In this document: in pieces, positions 17,598 to 25,344 of the stretch
Numbering within the stretch: the first letter of the stretch is position 1
Layout: each line of letters begins with the position of its first letter
NCBI GenBank assembly: GCA_018239845.1
Contig: JAFEGO010000031.1
Location: 1 to 36,571, forward strand
DNA from: Verrucomicrobiota bacterium
Lineage (GTDB): Bacteria > Verrucomicrobiota > Verrucomicrobiia > Opitutales > Opitutaceae
DNA: 36,571 nt
Direction: 5' to 3'
The notes under the pieces: generated by a model
The model's database searches: none
The model's input: only the letters and a program-made list of their open reading frames with translations
Told to the model about the DNA's origin: nothing
Position numbers and translations under genes: made by a program

Positions 17598-18599
17598 TCA
17601 GGCTTCCTTCTTCGTGTCGAGGAGGCGCTCGTCGAACTTCATGCCCAGCGACAGGCCGAGGGCTTCGAGCTTTTCCTTGATCTCGTTGAGGGACTTCTTG
17701 CCGAAGTTGCGGTACTTGAGCATCTCCTGCTCGGTCTTCATCGCCAGCTCGCCGACGGTCGTGATGTTGGCGTTGTTGAGGCAGTTCGCGGCGCGGACGG
17801 AGAGCTCGATTTCGTTGACCGACATGTTGAGGAGCTTGCGGAGCTTGTTCTGCTCCTCGCTGACCTCGGACTGCTGGTTGTCGAATTCGAAGGTCTCCTC
17901 GCTGACGCGATCAAAGACATCGAGGTGATGCTTGAGGATGGAGGCGGACTGCTTGAGGGCGTCGTCCGGCGTGATGCGGCCATCGGTCCAGACCTCGAGG
18001 ACGAGCTTGTCGTAATCGGTGATCTGGCCGACGCGGGTGGCCTCGACGGAGTACTTCACCAGGCGGACCGGGGAGAAGAGGGAGTCGATCGGGATGACGC
18101 CGATGGCCTGCTCTTCCTTCTTGTTCGCCTCGCCGGGGTAGTAGCCGCGGCCCGTCTTGATCTCGATCTCGGCCTCGAAGGTGCGCTTCTGGTCGAGGGT
18201 GCAGATGAGCTGCTCGGGATTGACGATGGTGATGTTGGCGTCGGACTGGATGTCGGCCGCGGTGACGGGGCCGGCCTTGCTGGCCTTGATCTGGAGGGTG
18301 ATCGTATCGCGCTTGTGGGCGACGATGAGGATCTTCTTCAGGTTCAGGACGATCTCGGTGACATCCTCAACGACGCCATCGATCGACTGGAACTCGTGGT
18401 TCACGCCGTCGATCTTGATGGAGGAGATGGCCGCGCCCTCGATGGAGCTGAGGAGCACGCGACGGAGAGAGTTGCCAACGGTATGGCCGTAGCCGGCCTC
18501 GAAGGGCTCGGCGATGAACTTGGCGTAGGATGGCGTGGCACCTTCCTCGACCTTGGTGAGTTTGGAGGGAAGTTCGAACTTTCCAAGACGTTTGGGCAT
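17598..18599 (-). CDS. rpoA: DNA-directed RNA polymerase subunit alpha
   Basis: A 333-residue alpha subunit. The N-terminal dimerisation domain (about 1-235) includes EPFEAGYGHTVGNSLRRVLLSSIEG, VTEIVLNLKKI, GYYPGEANKKEEQAIGVIPIDSLFSPV and VEVWTDG-like ELEVWTDGRITP. The C-terminal domain (about 255-320) has SVRAANCLNNANITTVGEL and LKYRNFGKKSLNEIKEKL, which contact UP elements and activators. The start MPKRLGKFELPSK is chosen over an upstream ATG preceding a Ser/Pro-rich leader. It lies between rpsD (43 bp) and rplQ. Confidence 0.98.
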   Translation of the reverse strand: MPKRLGKFELPSKLTKVEEGATPSYAKFIAEPFEAGYGHTVGNSLRRVLLSSIEGAAISSIKIDGVNHEFQSIDGVVEDVTEIVLNLKKILIVAHKRDTITLQIKASKAGPVTAADIQSDANITIVNPEQLICTLDQKRTFEAEIEIKTGRGYYPGEANKKEEQAIGVIPIDSLFSPVRLVKYSVEATRVGQITDYDKLVLEVWTDGRITPDDALKQSASILKHHLDVFDRVSEETFEFDNQQSEVSEEQNKLRKLLNMSVNEIELSVRAANCLNNANITTVGELAMKTEQEMLKYRNFGKKSLNEIKEKLEALGLSLGMKFDERLLDTKKEA

Positions 18600-18642
18600 G
18601 GCGGTGACTCTGGTTGGGATTGGAGGGTGAGAGGGAGAGAGA

Positions 18643-19254
18643 TCAGAAGCGCGAGTAGAACTCGACGATGAGCTGCTCGTTGATGCCCTGCTCCATTTCG
18701 TCGCGCGTCGGCAGACGGTTGCAGACGGCCTTGAAGGCCTCGGCATTCATCGTGAGCCAGCCGGGGACGTTGCGGATGCGATTCTCCTCGAGGCAGCGCG
18801 TGGCGAGCTGGCGGGAGGCGGTCGCGTTGCGGACCTCGATCTCGTCGCCGGGCTGCACGTTGTAGCTGGCGATGTCGACCTTGTGGCCGTTGACGCGGAT
18901 GTGGCCGTGGTTGACGAACTGGCGGGCCGCGGCGCGGCTCTTGGCGAGGCCGAGGAGATAGACGACGCTGTCGAGGCGGGTCTCGAGGAGCTGGAGGAAG
19001 CGCTCGCCGGTGACGCCGCGCTCCTTCTTGGCGTTTTCGAAGACGCGGCGGAACTGGCGCTCGAGCAGGCCGTAGGTGTAACGGAGCTTCTGCTTTTCAT
19101 TGAGGCCGACGGCGTATTCGGAGACTTTGCGCTTGAGCTTGGCGCCGTGCACGCCCGCCGGGAAGGGGCGGCGTTCGAAGGCTTTGCCCGAGCCGAGGAA
19201 GTGCTGGCCAAAGCGGCGGCTGATGCGGGTGGTGGGGCCGGTATAACGAGCCAT
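18643..19254 (-). CDS. rpsD: 30S ribosomal protein S4
   Basis: A 203-residue primary 16S rRNA-binding protein of the 30S body. It starts MARYTGPTTRISRRFGQ and has the S4 RNA-binding domain with LDSVVYLLGLAKSRAAARQFVNHGHIRVNG. The N-terminal domain lacks zinc-binding cysteine pairs, so it is the zinc-free form. S4 regulates the alpha operon in E. coli; no matching pseudoknot could be identified here. The leader before the ATG ends ACATCCACC, shared with rplB and rpsH, and shows no Shine-Dalgarno. Confidence 0.98.
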   Translation of the reverse strand: MARYTGPTTRISRRFGQHFLGSGKAFERRPFPAGVHGAKLKRKVSEYAVGLNEKQKLRYTYGLLERQFRRVFENAKKERGVTGERFLQLLETRLDSVVYLLGLAKSRAAARQFVNHGHIRVNGHKVDIASYNVQPGDEIEVRNATASRQLATRCLEENRIRNVPGWLTMNAEAFKAVCNRLPTRDEMEQGINEQLIVEFYSRF

Positions 19255-19299
19255 GGTGGATGTTCTGTTTTTAAAGTTACTGTTGTAGTGACCGGACCA

Positions 19300-19923
19300 T
19301 TACACGCGACGGCGCTTGCGCGGGCGGCAGCCGTTGTGCGGGACCGGGGTCACGTCGATGATGGACGTGATCTCGAGGCCGATCGCCTGGAGGGCGCGGA
19401 CGGCGGAATCGCGGCCGAGGCCGGGACCGGAGATGCGGATGACGACGTCCTTGAGGCCGTGCGACATGGCGTTGCGGGCAGCATCCTGGGCGACGACCTG
19501 GGCGGCGTAGGCGGTGGACTTGCGGGAACCGCGGAAGTTGCACTTGCCGGCGCTGGACCACGCGATGACCTGACCCTTGGAGTCGGTGATCGAGACGATC
19601 GTGTTGTTGAAGGAGGCGAGGACGTTGGCGACGCCGGAGGTGACGTTCTTGGAGCCCTTGGCCTTGCGGACCTTGATGGTACCGAGCTCCTCCTTCAGGA
19701 GGTCCTCGGCGGTGGGCTGCTTGGCAACGCCGCCGATGAGCTCGACGGGCTTCTCCGGGGCAGCGGGAGCCGCGGCGGCCGCAGGAGCGGCGCCTTCGGC
19801 AGCGGCAGCGGCCTTGGGGGCCTTGGCCTTCTTCTCGGGAGCGGGCGCAGCGCCTTCCGCAGCGGGAGCGGCGGCAGCCTTCGCGGGTTTCTCTTTCTTG
19901 GGAGCGGACTTTTCTTCGGCCAT
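19300..19923 (-). CDS. rpsK: 30S ribosomal protein S11 with long N-terminal extension
   Basis: A 207-residue S11 of the 30S platform. The conserved core begins near residue 90 ([23 protein letters not shown]) and ends [10 protein letters not shown]. Core motifs are [17 protein letters not shown] and [15 protein letters not shown]. Typical S11 is about 129 residues. The extra 80 or so N-terminal residues are Ala/Lys/Pro/Glu-rich with a repeated [12 protein letters not shown] unit, then a short acidic helix ([11 protein letters not shown]). The extension is in frame with the only plausible start, [10 protein letters not shown], 12 bp after rpsM, so it is very likely translated. Confidence 0.96.
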   Translation of the reverse strand: MAEEKSAPKKEKPAKAAAAPAAEGAAPAPEKKAKAPKAAAAAEGAAPAAAAAPAAPEKPVELIGGVAKQPTAEDLLKEELGTIKVRKAKGSKNVTSGVANVLASFNNTIVSITDSKGQVIAWSSAGKCNFRGSRKSTAYAAQVVAQDAARNAMSHGLKDVVIRISGPGLGRDSAVRALQAIGLEITSIIDVTPVPHNGCRPRKRRRV

Positions 19924-19935
19924 GGGTGTAATGGA

Positions 19936-20316
19936 TTATGCTTCTTTGGCTTTGGTGACACCCACGGTCTTACGAGGACCTTTGCGGGTACGGGCGTTGG
20001 TGCTGGTGCGCTGACCGCGGACGGGCAGGCTGCGGCGGTGGCGGACGCCACGGTAGCAGTTGATCGCCTGGAGGCGCTTGAGATTGCCGGCGATCTCACG
20101 GCGGAGGTCGCCCTCGAGCACCCACTTGTGCTCGCCGATCAGATTGAGGATCTTGTTGAGCTGCTCTTCCGTGAGGTCTTGAGCGCGCATGTCGGGATCG
20201 AGGCCGACTTCCTTCACGAGGAGATCAGCACGGGCGGGGCCGATGCCGTTGATATAACGGAGGGAGTACGCGACTTTCTTCTTCGCGGGAATTTCTACAC
20301 CGAGGAGACGTGGCAT
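19936..20316 (-). CDS. rpsM: 30S ribosomal protein S13
   Basis: A 126-residue S13 of the 30S head, contacting the P-site tRNA and the 50S bridge. Motifs: [26 protein letters not shown], the helix-two-turn-helix region, [30 protein letters not shown], and a basic tail. It is the first gene of the alpha segment. It usually follows infA and rpmJ, but here it follows map directly (51 bp), with a plausible promoter in that gap. Confidence 0.98.
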   Translation of the reverse strand: MPRLLGVEIPAKKKVAYSLRYINGIGPARADLLVKEVGLDPDMRAQDLTEEQLNKILNLIGEHKWVLEGDLRREIAGNLKRLQAINCYRGVRHRRSLPVRGQRTSTNARTRKGPRKTVGVTKAKEA

Positions 20317-20335
20317 GTGTTGTTTTTAGTTGAGA

Positions 20336-20364
20336 GTTATATGTTGAAAAAGTGTGGGAGGCAA
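20336..20364 (-). promoter_or_regulatory. Probable internal promoter for rpsM-rpsK-rpsD-rpoA-rplQ
   Basis: On the minus strand TTGCCT (20364-20359) and TATAAC (20341-20336) are separated by 17 bp, matching sigma-70-type -35 and -10 boxes at 4/6 and 5/6. Transcription would start about 12-15 nt before the rpsM ATG. It lies just past the map stop and would let the alpha segment be expressed independently of the upstream cluster. Confidence 0.5.
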
Positions 20365-20367
20365 AAA

Positions 20368-21156
20368 TCAGCGGGAAACTTGAGCGGCGGGCGGGAGCGT
20401 GAGGATTTCGGGGCCCTGCTCGGTCGTGAGCACGGTGTGTTCGAAATGCGCGGAGGGCGATCCGTCGGCCGAGACGACGGTCCAGCCGTCGGAGAGCGTC
20501 TTCGTCTTGTATCCGCCGAGGTTGACCATGGGCTCGATCGCGAGGGTCATGCCGGGCTTGATCTTAGGTCCGGTGCCTTTGCGGCCGAAGTTGGCGACCT
20601 CGGGCGGCTCATGCATCGCGACCCCTACCCCGTGGCCGACCATGTCGCGGACGACGCTGAAACCGGCGTCCTCGACGTGGCGTTGGATGGCCTGGGAGAT
20701 GTCGCCGATGTGGTTGCCGACGGTGGCCTGACGGATGCCGAGATCGAGGGCCTCGCGCGAGATGCGGAGGAGTTTTTCGAGTTCGGGAGAGATCGTGCCG
20801 ACGGGCATCGTGTAGGCGTTGTCGCCGACGTAGCCGTTGTACCAGACCACAATGTCGAGGGAGACAATGTCGCCGTCGCGCAAGACGCGGCGGAAGGACG
20901 GAATCCCGTGGACGACTTCGTCGTTCACCGAGATGCAGGTGTGCGCCGGATAGCGGCGCGAACCGTGCTGATAGCCATAACAGGCGCTGCGGGCTCCATG
21001 ACGGGCGATCAGATCGCGCCCCGCTTCTTCCAAGTCCTGCGTCGTGATGCCGGGCCGAACGAGGGGCTTGAGCGAATCAAGCACCGCGGCGGCGATGGCA
21101 CACGCCTCGCGCATGCGGGCGATCCCCTCTTTGTTTTTAAGCGGGATCATCGTCAT
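20368..21156 (-). CDS. map: Methionine aminopeptidase, type I
   Basis: A 262-residue enzyme that removes the N-terminal Met from nascent proteins. The five dinuclear-metal ligands are visible: D101 (IVSLDIVVW), D112 (GYVGDNAY), H175 (GHGVGVAMHEPP), E208 (LAIEPMVN) and E239 (HFEHTVL). H83 (EVVHGIPS) is the substrate-contacting histidine. It starts MTMIPLKNKEGIARM, and the start overlaps the upstream adenylate-kinase-like gene stop by 4 nt (ATGA). An upstream in-frame ATG would give an unlikely Arg-rich leader. Position in the spc operon is canonical. Confidence 0.97.
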   Translation of the reverse strand: MTMIPLKNKEGIARMREACAIAAAVLDSLKPLVRPGITTQDLEEAGRDLIARHGARSACYGYQHGSRRYPAHTCISVNDEVVHGIPSFRRVLRDGDIVSLDIVVWYNGYVGDNAYTMPVGTISPELEKLLRISREALDLGIRQATVGNHIGDISQAIQRHVEDAGFSVVRDMVGHGVGVAMHEPPEVANFGRKGTGPKIKPGMTLAIEPMVNLGGYKTKTLSDGWTVVSADGSPSAHFEHTVLTTEQGPEILTLPPAAQVSR

Positions 21157-21578
21157 AGCGTGAGGTCGCCGGCCGCCGTGAGGAGGCCGAGCGTGCAATA
21201 GTGATCGACCACGGACTCGGAGGAGCCGGGGCCGGCGACGACGCCATGCAGGCTTTCGTCGCGGGCATCGAGCCATTCGTCGAACACTTTGGCTTGGAGC
21301 AGCGTAGCCGGGAAGTCCGTGAGGACAAATCCCGCATCAGGTTTGCGCGCAAAGAACCACCGGCGCATCAACGCGAGGGTGGCGGCTTCATCCGTACCGG
21401 CAGGGCCGGGACGGCGCGAAATCTCCGACCGCAGTTTGGCGGGAGAGACGTGCTCAAGATTCAAAGAACGGACCCGGTCCATCAGCTTTTCAGGGTGAAA
21501 ATCAGGTGAACCGAGGAAGAGGAGCTTGGTTTTGGCCGGAGGGCCGGACCGAGCAGAAGGGTCGTTGATGGCGGCCAT
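21153..21578 (-). CDS. Degenerate adenylate-kinase-like protein in the adk position
   Basis: A 141-residue protein between secY and map, where many bacteria have adk. It still tracks adenylate kinase. TKLLFLGSPDFHPEK (17-31) aligns with the P-loop strand and loop. LEHVSPAKLRSEI matches the NMP-binding HISTGDLLR region. GFVLTDFPATLLQAKVFDEWL (83-103) matches GFLLDGFPRTxxQAxxLD. VVDHYCTLGLL near the end resembles the C-terminal DYYxxKGLL helix. The GxPGxGKG glycines and catalytic Lys are gone, and about 65-75 residues including the LID are missing. The frame is intact and coupled to map (4-nt overlap). It cannot be a normal kinase; a non-catalytic or structural role is inference. Confidence 0.7.
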   Translation of the reverse strand: MAAINDPSARSGPPAKTKLLFLGSPDFHPEKLMDRVRSLNLEHVSPAKLRSEISRRPGPAGTDEAATLALMRRWFFARKPDAGFVLTDFPATLLQAKVFDEWLDARDESLHGVVAGPGSSESVVDHYCTLGLLTAAGDLTL

Positions 21579-21596
21579 CTCGACCGGAGTAAAGAA

Positions 21597-23105
21597 CTAA
21601 AGTGCGAAGTGCTGAATCAGCCAGGAGACCAGGCCGACCAGGAAGATGATCGAGACCGGGATCGCGATCTTCATCAGGGCCTCGGAGGTGAGCGCCTCGC
21701 CCGTCATGGCACCCTGGAGGGCGCTGCGGGAACGGATGCGGCCCTTCTTGAGGAAGCCGTCGTAGTGGCGCTGCAGGAGGAAGGTCTCGACCTGGCGCAT
21801 GGTGTCGAGGATGACGCCCACGGTGATCAGCATGCCCGTACCGCCGAAGAAGATGGCGACGCGCTGGGGGACATGCAGGGAATTGAGCAGCAGGTCCGGC
21901 ATGACGGCGATGATCGTCAGGAAGACGGCACCGGCCAGGGTCAGGCGGGTCATGATGAAGTCGAGGAACTGCGCGGTCGGCTCGCCGGGGCGGACGCCGG
22001 GGACGTAGCCACCGTACTTCTTGAGATCGTCGGCGATCTGGATCGGCTTGAACATGACCGAGACCCAGAAGTAGCTGAAGAACAGGATGAGGGTCGTGTA
22101 GAGGGCGTAGTAGGTCCAGTGGCCGCGGACGAGGTCGCTGGAGATCTCGCGGAGGAACTTGATGTCCCACGCGCTGCCGGCCCACGAGAAGATCTGCTGC
22201 GGGAAGAGCAAAATCGCGCTGGCGAAGATGACGGGCATGACGCCGGAGTAGTTGACCTTGAGCGGGAGGAAGGAGCTCTGGCCGCCCATGACCTTGTTGC
22301 CGACGACGCGCTTGGCGTACTGGACCGGGATCTTGCGCTGGCCCTGCACCACGGCGATGATGCCCATGGTGACGGCGAGGAAGAGGATGAGCATCATCGC
22401 GCCCTGCAGCGGCCCGAGGCCGGCGCCGGTGCCGATGGGGTGCACGAACATCTGGTAGGTCGCCACGGCGGCCTGCGGGATGTCGGCCAGGATGCCGACG
22501 GTGATGAGGAGCGAGACGCCGTTGCCAATGCCGCGCTGGGTGATCTGCTCACCGAGCCACATGAGGAGCATGGTGCCGGCGGTCATCAGGATCACCGAGG
22601 TGATCATGAACCACGCCCGGTTGACCAGGACGATGTGGCCGTAGAGGTTGACGTCGTAACCGGGGAAGAGCTTGCCGGGATTCTCGAGCGCGAGCACGAG
22701 CATGGCACCCTGCACGAGACAGATGATCAGCGTGGCGTAGCGGGTGTACTGCGTGAGCTTCTGGCGGCCGACATCGCCCTCCTGCTGGAGGCGGCTGAGG
22801 GCCGGCACCACCGCGGTCATGAGCTGGAAGATAATCGAGGCGCTGATGTAGGGCATGATGCCCAACGCGCAGACGGCGCCCTTGATGAGCGCGCCGCCGG
22901 TAAACATGTTCCACAGGCCGGCGACGTTGCCCGCCGCGCCACCGCTCGCGGTCTGGTCGGCGAAGAACGTCTGGAGCGGGTGCGGATCGATGCCGGGGAG
23001 CGGGATGTGCGCACCGACACGAGCGATGAACAGGAGGACGAGCGTGTAGAAGATGCGCGAGCGGAGCTCAGGGATCTTCAGGGAATTCGTGAACGCGGAA
23101 AACAT
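21597..23105 (-). CDS. secY: Protein translocase subunit SecY
   Basis: A 502-residue channel subunit of the Sec translocon with the usual ten transmembrane helices. Motifs: RVGAHIPLPGID near the N-terminus, the plug and second helix region (ALGIMPYISASIIFQLM), WLGEQITQRGIGNGVSLLI, the cytoplasmic loop QRKIPVQYAKRVVG, LPLKVNYSGVMPVIFA, and IQIADDLKKYGGYVPGVRPG. E. coli SecY has 443 residues. Here, after the usual end (FLKKGRIRSR), about 40 residues continue with another hydrophobic stretch (KIAIPVSIIFLVGLVSWLIQ), a possible extra helix. It follows rplO by 105 bp with a strong hairpin between. Confidence 0.97.
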   Translation of the reverse strand: MFSAFTNSLKIPELRSRIFYTLVLLFIARVGAHIPLPGIDPHPLQTFFADQTASGGAAGNVAGLWNMFTGGALIKGAVCALGIMPYISASIIFQLMTAVVPALSRLQQEGDVGRQKLTQYTRYATLIICLVQGAMLVLALENPGKLFPGYDVNLYGHIVLVNRAWFMITSVILMTAGTMLLMWLGEQITQRGIGNGVSLLITVGILADIPQAAVATYQMFVHPIGTGAGLGPLQGAMMLILFLAVTMGIIAVVQGQRKIPVQYAKRVVGNKVMGGQSSFLPLKVNYSGVMPVIFASAILLFPQQIFSWAGSAWDIKFLREISSDLVRGHWTYYALYTTLILFFSYFWVSVMFKPIQIADDLKKYGGYVPGVRPGEPTAQFLDFIMTRLTLAGAVFLTIIAVMPDLLLNSLHVPQRVAIFFGGTGMLITVGVILDTMRQVETFLLQRHYDGFLKKGRIRSRSALQGAMTGEALTSEALMKIAIPVSIIFLVGLVSWLIQHFAL

Positions 23106-23156
23106 CAGATTGCGGATTGCGGATTGGAGAAGGCGGATTGGAGACCTGCGCGAAAG

Positions 23157-23189
23157 GCGGATTGAGGAAGCTTGGTTTCCTCAATCCGC
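23157..23189. repeat. 13-bp perfect hairpin and GCGGATTG repeats between rplO and secY
   Basis: Arms GCGGATTGAGGAA and TTCCTCAATCCGC enclose a 7-nt loop. Just before it (23108-23160) the word GCGGATTG or a close variant recurs four times, and after it come the words ATCCGAAAT and CCAAAATCC. The same words occur before the rpoA-rplQ hairpin. It lies in a 105-bp intra-operon gap and has no T run, so it is more likely a repeat or processing site than a terminator. Confidence 0.6.
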
Positions 23190-23210
23190 ATTCCAAAATC
23201 CGAAATCGAC

Positions 23211-23657
23211 TCAGGCGACGATCGCCTGGCCGCCGGCCTTTTCGATCTTGGCCTTGGCGGATTCGGTGAATTTCGCAGCAGTGACCTTCAGGGCGCGGGT
23301 GATTTCACCATCGCCGAGGATCTTGACGGTCTTTTCGCCATTGCGGATGAGGCCGGCCGCGGCGAGCGCCGTGGCATCGACTTCCTTGACGCTGGCGTCG
23401 AGGGCGGAGAGGTCACCGACGTTGAGGACGGCGATCTCGGTGCGGAAATTGTACGAATTGAAGCCGCGGTGCGGGAGCTTGCGGTAAAGGGGCATCTGGC
23501 CGCCTTCGAAGCCGGGGCGGATGGAGCCGCCGGAGCGGGCCGTCTGGCCCTTGCCGCCGCGACCGGAGGTCTTGCCGTGGCCGCTGCCTTCGCCGCAGCC
23601 GACGCGCTTCTTGCGGTGGACCGCGCCTTTGACGTTCTTGAGTTCGTGAAGTTTCAT
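23211..23657 (-). CDS. rplO: 50S ribosomal protein L15
   Basis: A 148-residue L15, a late-assembling large-subunit protein. It starts MKLHELKNVKGAVHRKKRVGCGEGSGHGKTSGRGGKGQ (here residues 1-38 in outline), the Gly/Lys-rich N-terminal arm that reaches into 23S rRNA. GFEGGQMPLYRKLPHRGF follows. The start is moved 9 codons inside a longer open frame to this family N-terminus. It follows rpsE by 71 bp with no rpmD (L30) between. Confidence 0.97.
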   Translation of the reverse strand: MKLHELKNVKGAVHRKKRVGCGEGSGHGKTSGRGGKGQTARSGGSIRPGFEGGQMPLYRKLPHRGFNSYNFRTEIAVLNVGDLSALDASVKEVDATALAAAGLIRNGEKTVKILGDGEITRALKVTAAKFTESAKAKIEKAGGQAIVA

Positions 23658-23728
23658 GATGGTTCCTGATGAGGGGCGCCCCACCCCGCCAACGGGCGGA
23701 GCAGGACTCGGATTTTTGTGTAAGTGAC

Positions 23729-24370
23729 TTAGCTGGTCTTGCGGACCGCAGCGATGTTCTCCGCGAGACGGAGCTGCTGGAGGCCGTTGAGCGTGGCGTG
23801 CACGACGGCGATGTGGTTCGAGGAACCCATCGACTTCGTGAGGATGTTCTTCACGCCGGCCGCCTCGAGGACGGCGCGGACGCCACCGCCGGCGATGAGG
23901 CCGGTACCGGGCGAAGCCGGGCGGAGGAGAACCTTGCCGCCGTCGTACTGACCGAAGACGTCGTGCGGGATCGTGTCGCCCTTGAGCTTCACGTTGACGA
24001 GATGCTTGTGGGCGTTGGCGGTGCCCTTCTTGATGGCGTCGGGGACCTCATTGGCCTTGCCGTAGCCGATGCCAACCTTGCCCTTGCCGTCGCCGACGAC
24101 CGCGAGAGCGGCGAAGGAGAAGCGGCGGCCGCCCTTGACGACCTTGGCGCAGCGGTTGATGAAGACGACCTTCTCGATCATCGTCGGGCCGTCGCCCTCG
24201 GGCTTCTGGTCGCGATCACGGTTGTCGCGGCGGGGACCGCCACGGCCGGGGCCGCCCTGACCGCGGTTGCCACCGGGGCCGCCACGGTTGAACTGACGGG
24301 GGGCGCGCTCGCGCTGACCGCCCTCGGGAGCGGAGGTGGTATCGGCGGCGGGAGTAGATTCGGTGCTCAT
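23729..24370 (-). CDS. rpsE: 30S ribosomal protein S5 with RG-rich N-terminal extension
   Basis: A 213-residue S5, needed for decoding fidelity. The core starts near residue 62 ([24 protein letters not shown]). The spectinomycin-contacting loop VKGGR appears intact. Other motifs are [15 protein letters not shown] and [22 protein letters not shown]. Typical S5 is about 165 residues. Here about 60 extra N-terminal residues form an Arg/Gly-rich segment ([19 protein letters not shown] then RRDNRDRDQ), resembling RGG-type RNA-binding tails. It is separated from rplR by 8 bp. Confidence 0.97.
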   Translation of the reverse strand: MSTESTPAADTTSAPEGGQRERAPRQFNRGGPGGNRGQGGPGRGGPRRDNRDRDQKPEGDGPTMIEKVVFINRCAKVVKGGRRFSFAALAVVGDGKGKVGIGYGKANEVPDAIKKGTANAHKHLVNVKLKGDTIPHDVFGQYDGGKVLLRPASPGTGLIAGGGVRAVLEAAGVKNILTKSMGSSNHIAVVHATLNGLQQLRLAENIAAVRKTS

Positions 24371-24378
24371 GCTGATTT

Positions 24379-24741
24379 TTAGAATTGGAGGCCACCTTCG
24401 CGCGCGGCGTCGGCGAACACTTTGACTTTACCGTGGTAGGGAGCGCCGGAACGGTCGAAGACGACCGAGCCGATGCCGGCGGCCTTGGCCTTGGCGGCGA
24501 AGGCGCCGCCGAGGATCTTGGCGCTGGCGATGTTGGCCTTGAGCTTCTGCTTGCGCAGGTCGGCGTCGAGGCTGCCGAGGAACACGAGGGTCGTGCCGGC
24601 GTCGTCGTTGATGGCCTGGGCGTAGATGTGCTTCGCGGTGAAGCGCACGCAGAGGCGCGGGCGGGCGGCGGTACCGTTGACCTTTTTGCGGATTCTCCAG
24701 CGGCGTTTCTGGAGGAGGGTGGACTTGGAAGAGGTGCTCAT
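24379..24741 (-). CDS. rplR: 50S ribosomal protein L18
   Basis: A 120-residue L18, which binds 5S rRNA with L5 in the central protuberance. Motifs: [34 protein letters not shown] in the N-terminal part (shown over several blocks), [20 protein letters not shown] and [17 protein letters not shown] [12 protein letters not shown] at the end. Length is normal. It lies between rplF (47 bp) and rpsE (8 bp) in canonical order. Confidence 0.97.
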   Translation of the reverse strand: MSTSSKSTLLQKRRWRIRKKVNGTAARPRLCVRFTAKHIYAQAINDDAGTTLVFLGSLDADLRKQKLKANIASAKILGGAFAAKAKAAGIGSVVFDRSGAPYHGKVKVFADAAREGGLQF

Positions 24742-24788
24742 GGGAGTTGTCCCGTAGGTGTATTTTGGATATGGAGGGCGGCCGCCTA

Positions 24789-25331
24789 TTAGGCGACGGT
24801 CTTGCCTTCCTTGCGGCGGACGCGTTCGCCAACGATGCGGACACCCTTGCCCTTGTAGGGCTCGGGCGGATAGTAGCCGCGGATCTCGGCGGTGACGGCA
24901 CCGACGAGCTGCTTGTCGGCACCCTCGACCTTGACCTTCGTCTGGTCGGTGACGGTGACTTTGATGCCGGCGGGGATCTCCATCAGGATGGGATGGGAGT
25001 AGCCGAGCGCGAGGTCGAGGGTCGAACCCTTGAGGTTGGCCTTGAAGCCGACGCCCTGGATTTCGAGCTCCTTGACGTAGCCGTCGGTCACGCCCTTCAC
25101 CATGCCGGCGACGATCGAGCGCGCGGTGCCATACATGGCCTTGGCGAAGCGGGTCTCGTCGGCCGGGGCGAAGGTGACCTTCTTGTCGGCGGTGGAGACG
25201 GTGACTTTGACGACGGGCGAGAAGGTCTTCTGGACCTTGCCCTTGGGACCCTCGACGAGGACATTACCGTTCGAGACGGTGATCTTGACCTTGTCGGGGA
25301 TGGAAACGGGTTGTTTGCCGATGCGGCTCAT
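24789..25331 (-). CDS. rplF: 50S ribosomal protein L6
   Basis: A 180-residue L6 near the sarcin-ricin loop and GTPase centre. It starts MSRIGKQPVSIPDKVKI and consists of two related alpha/beta repeats (about 1-80 and 85-175). The second contains ELEIQGVGFKANLKG and LALGYSHPI. The C-terminal PPEPYKGKGVRIVGERVRRKEGK block is the family signature. Spacing to rpsH is 13 bp. Confidence 0.98.
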   Translation of the reverse strand: MSRIGKQPVSIPDKVKITVSNGNVLVEGPKGKVQKTFSPVVKVTVSTADKKVTFAPADETRFAKAMYGTARSIVAGMVKGVTDGYVKELEIQGVGFKANLKGSTLDLALGYSHPILMEIPAGIKVTVTDQTKVKVEGADKQLVGAVTAEIRGYYPPEPYKGKGVRIVGERVRRKEGKTVA

Positions 25332-25344
25332 GGTGCTTGGCTCC

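Noticed and set aside
18883..21201. A 772-codon plus-strand open frame
   Set aside because: It is antisense to rpsD, rpsK, rpsM and map, and its composition is that of a GC-rich shadow frame.
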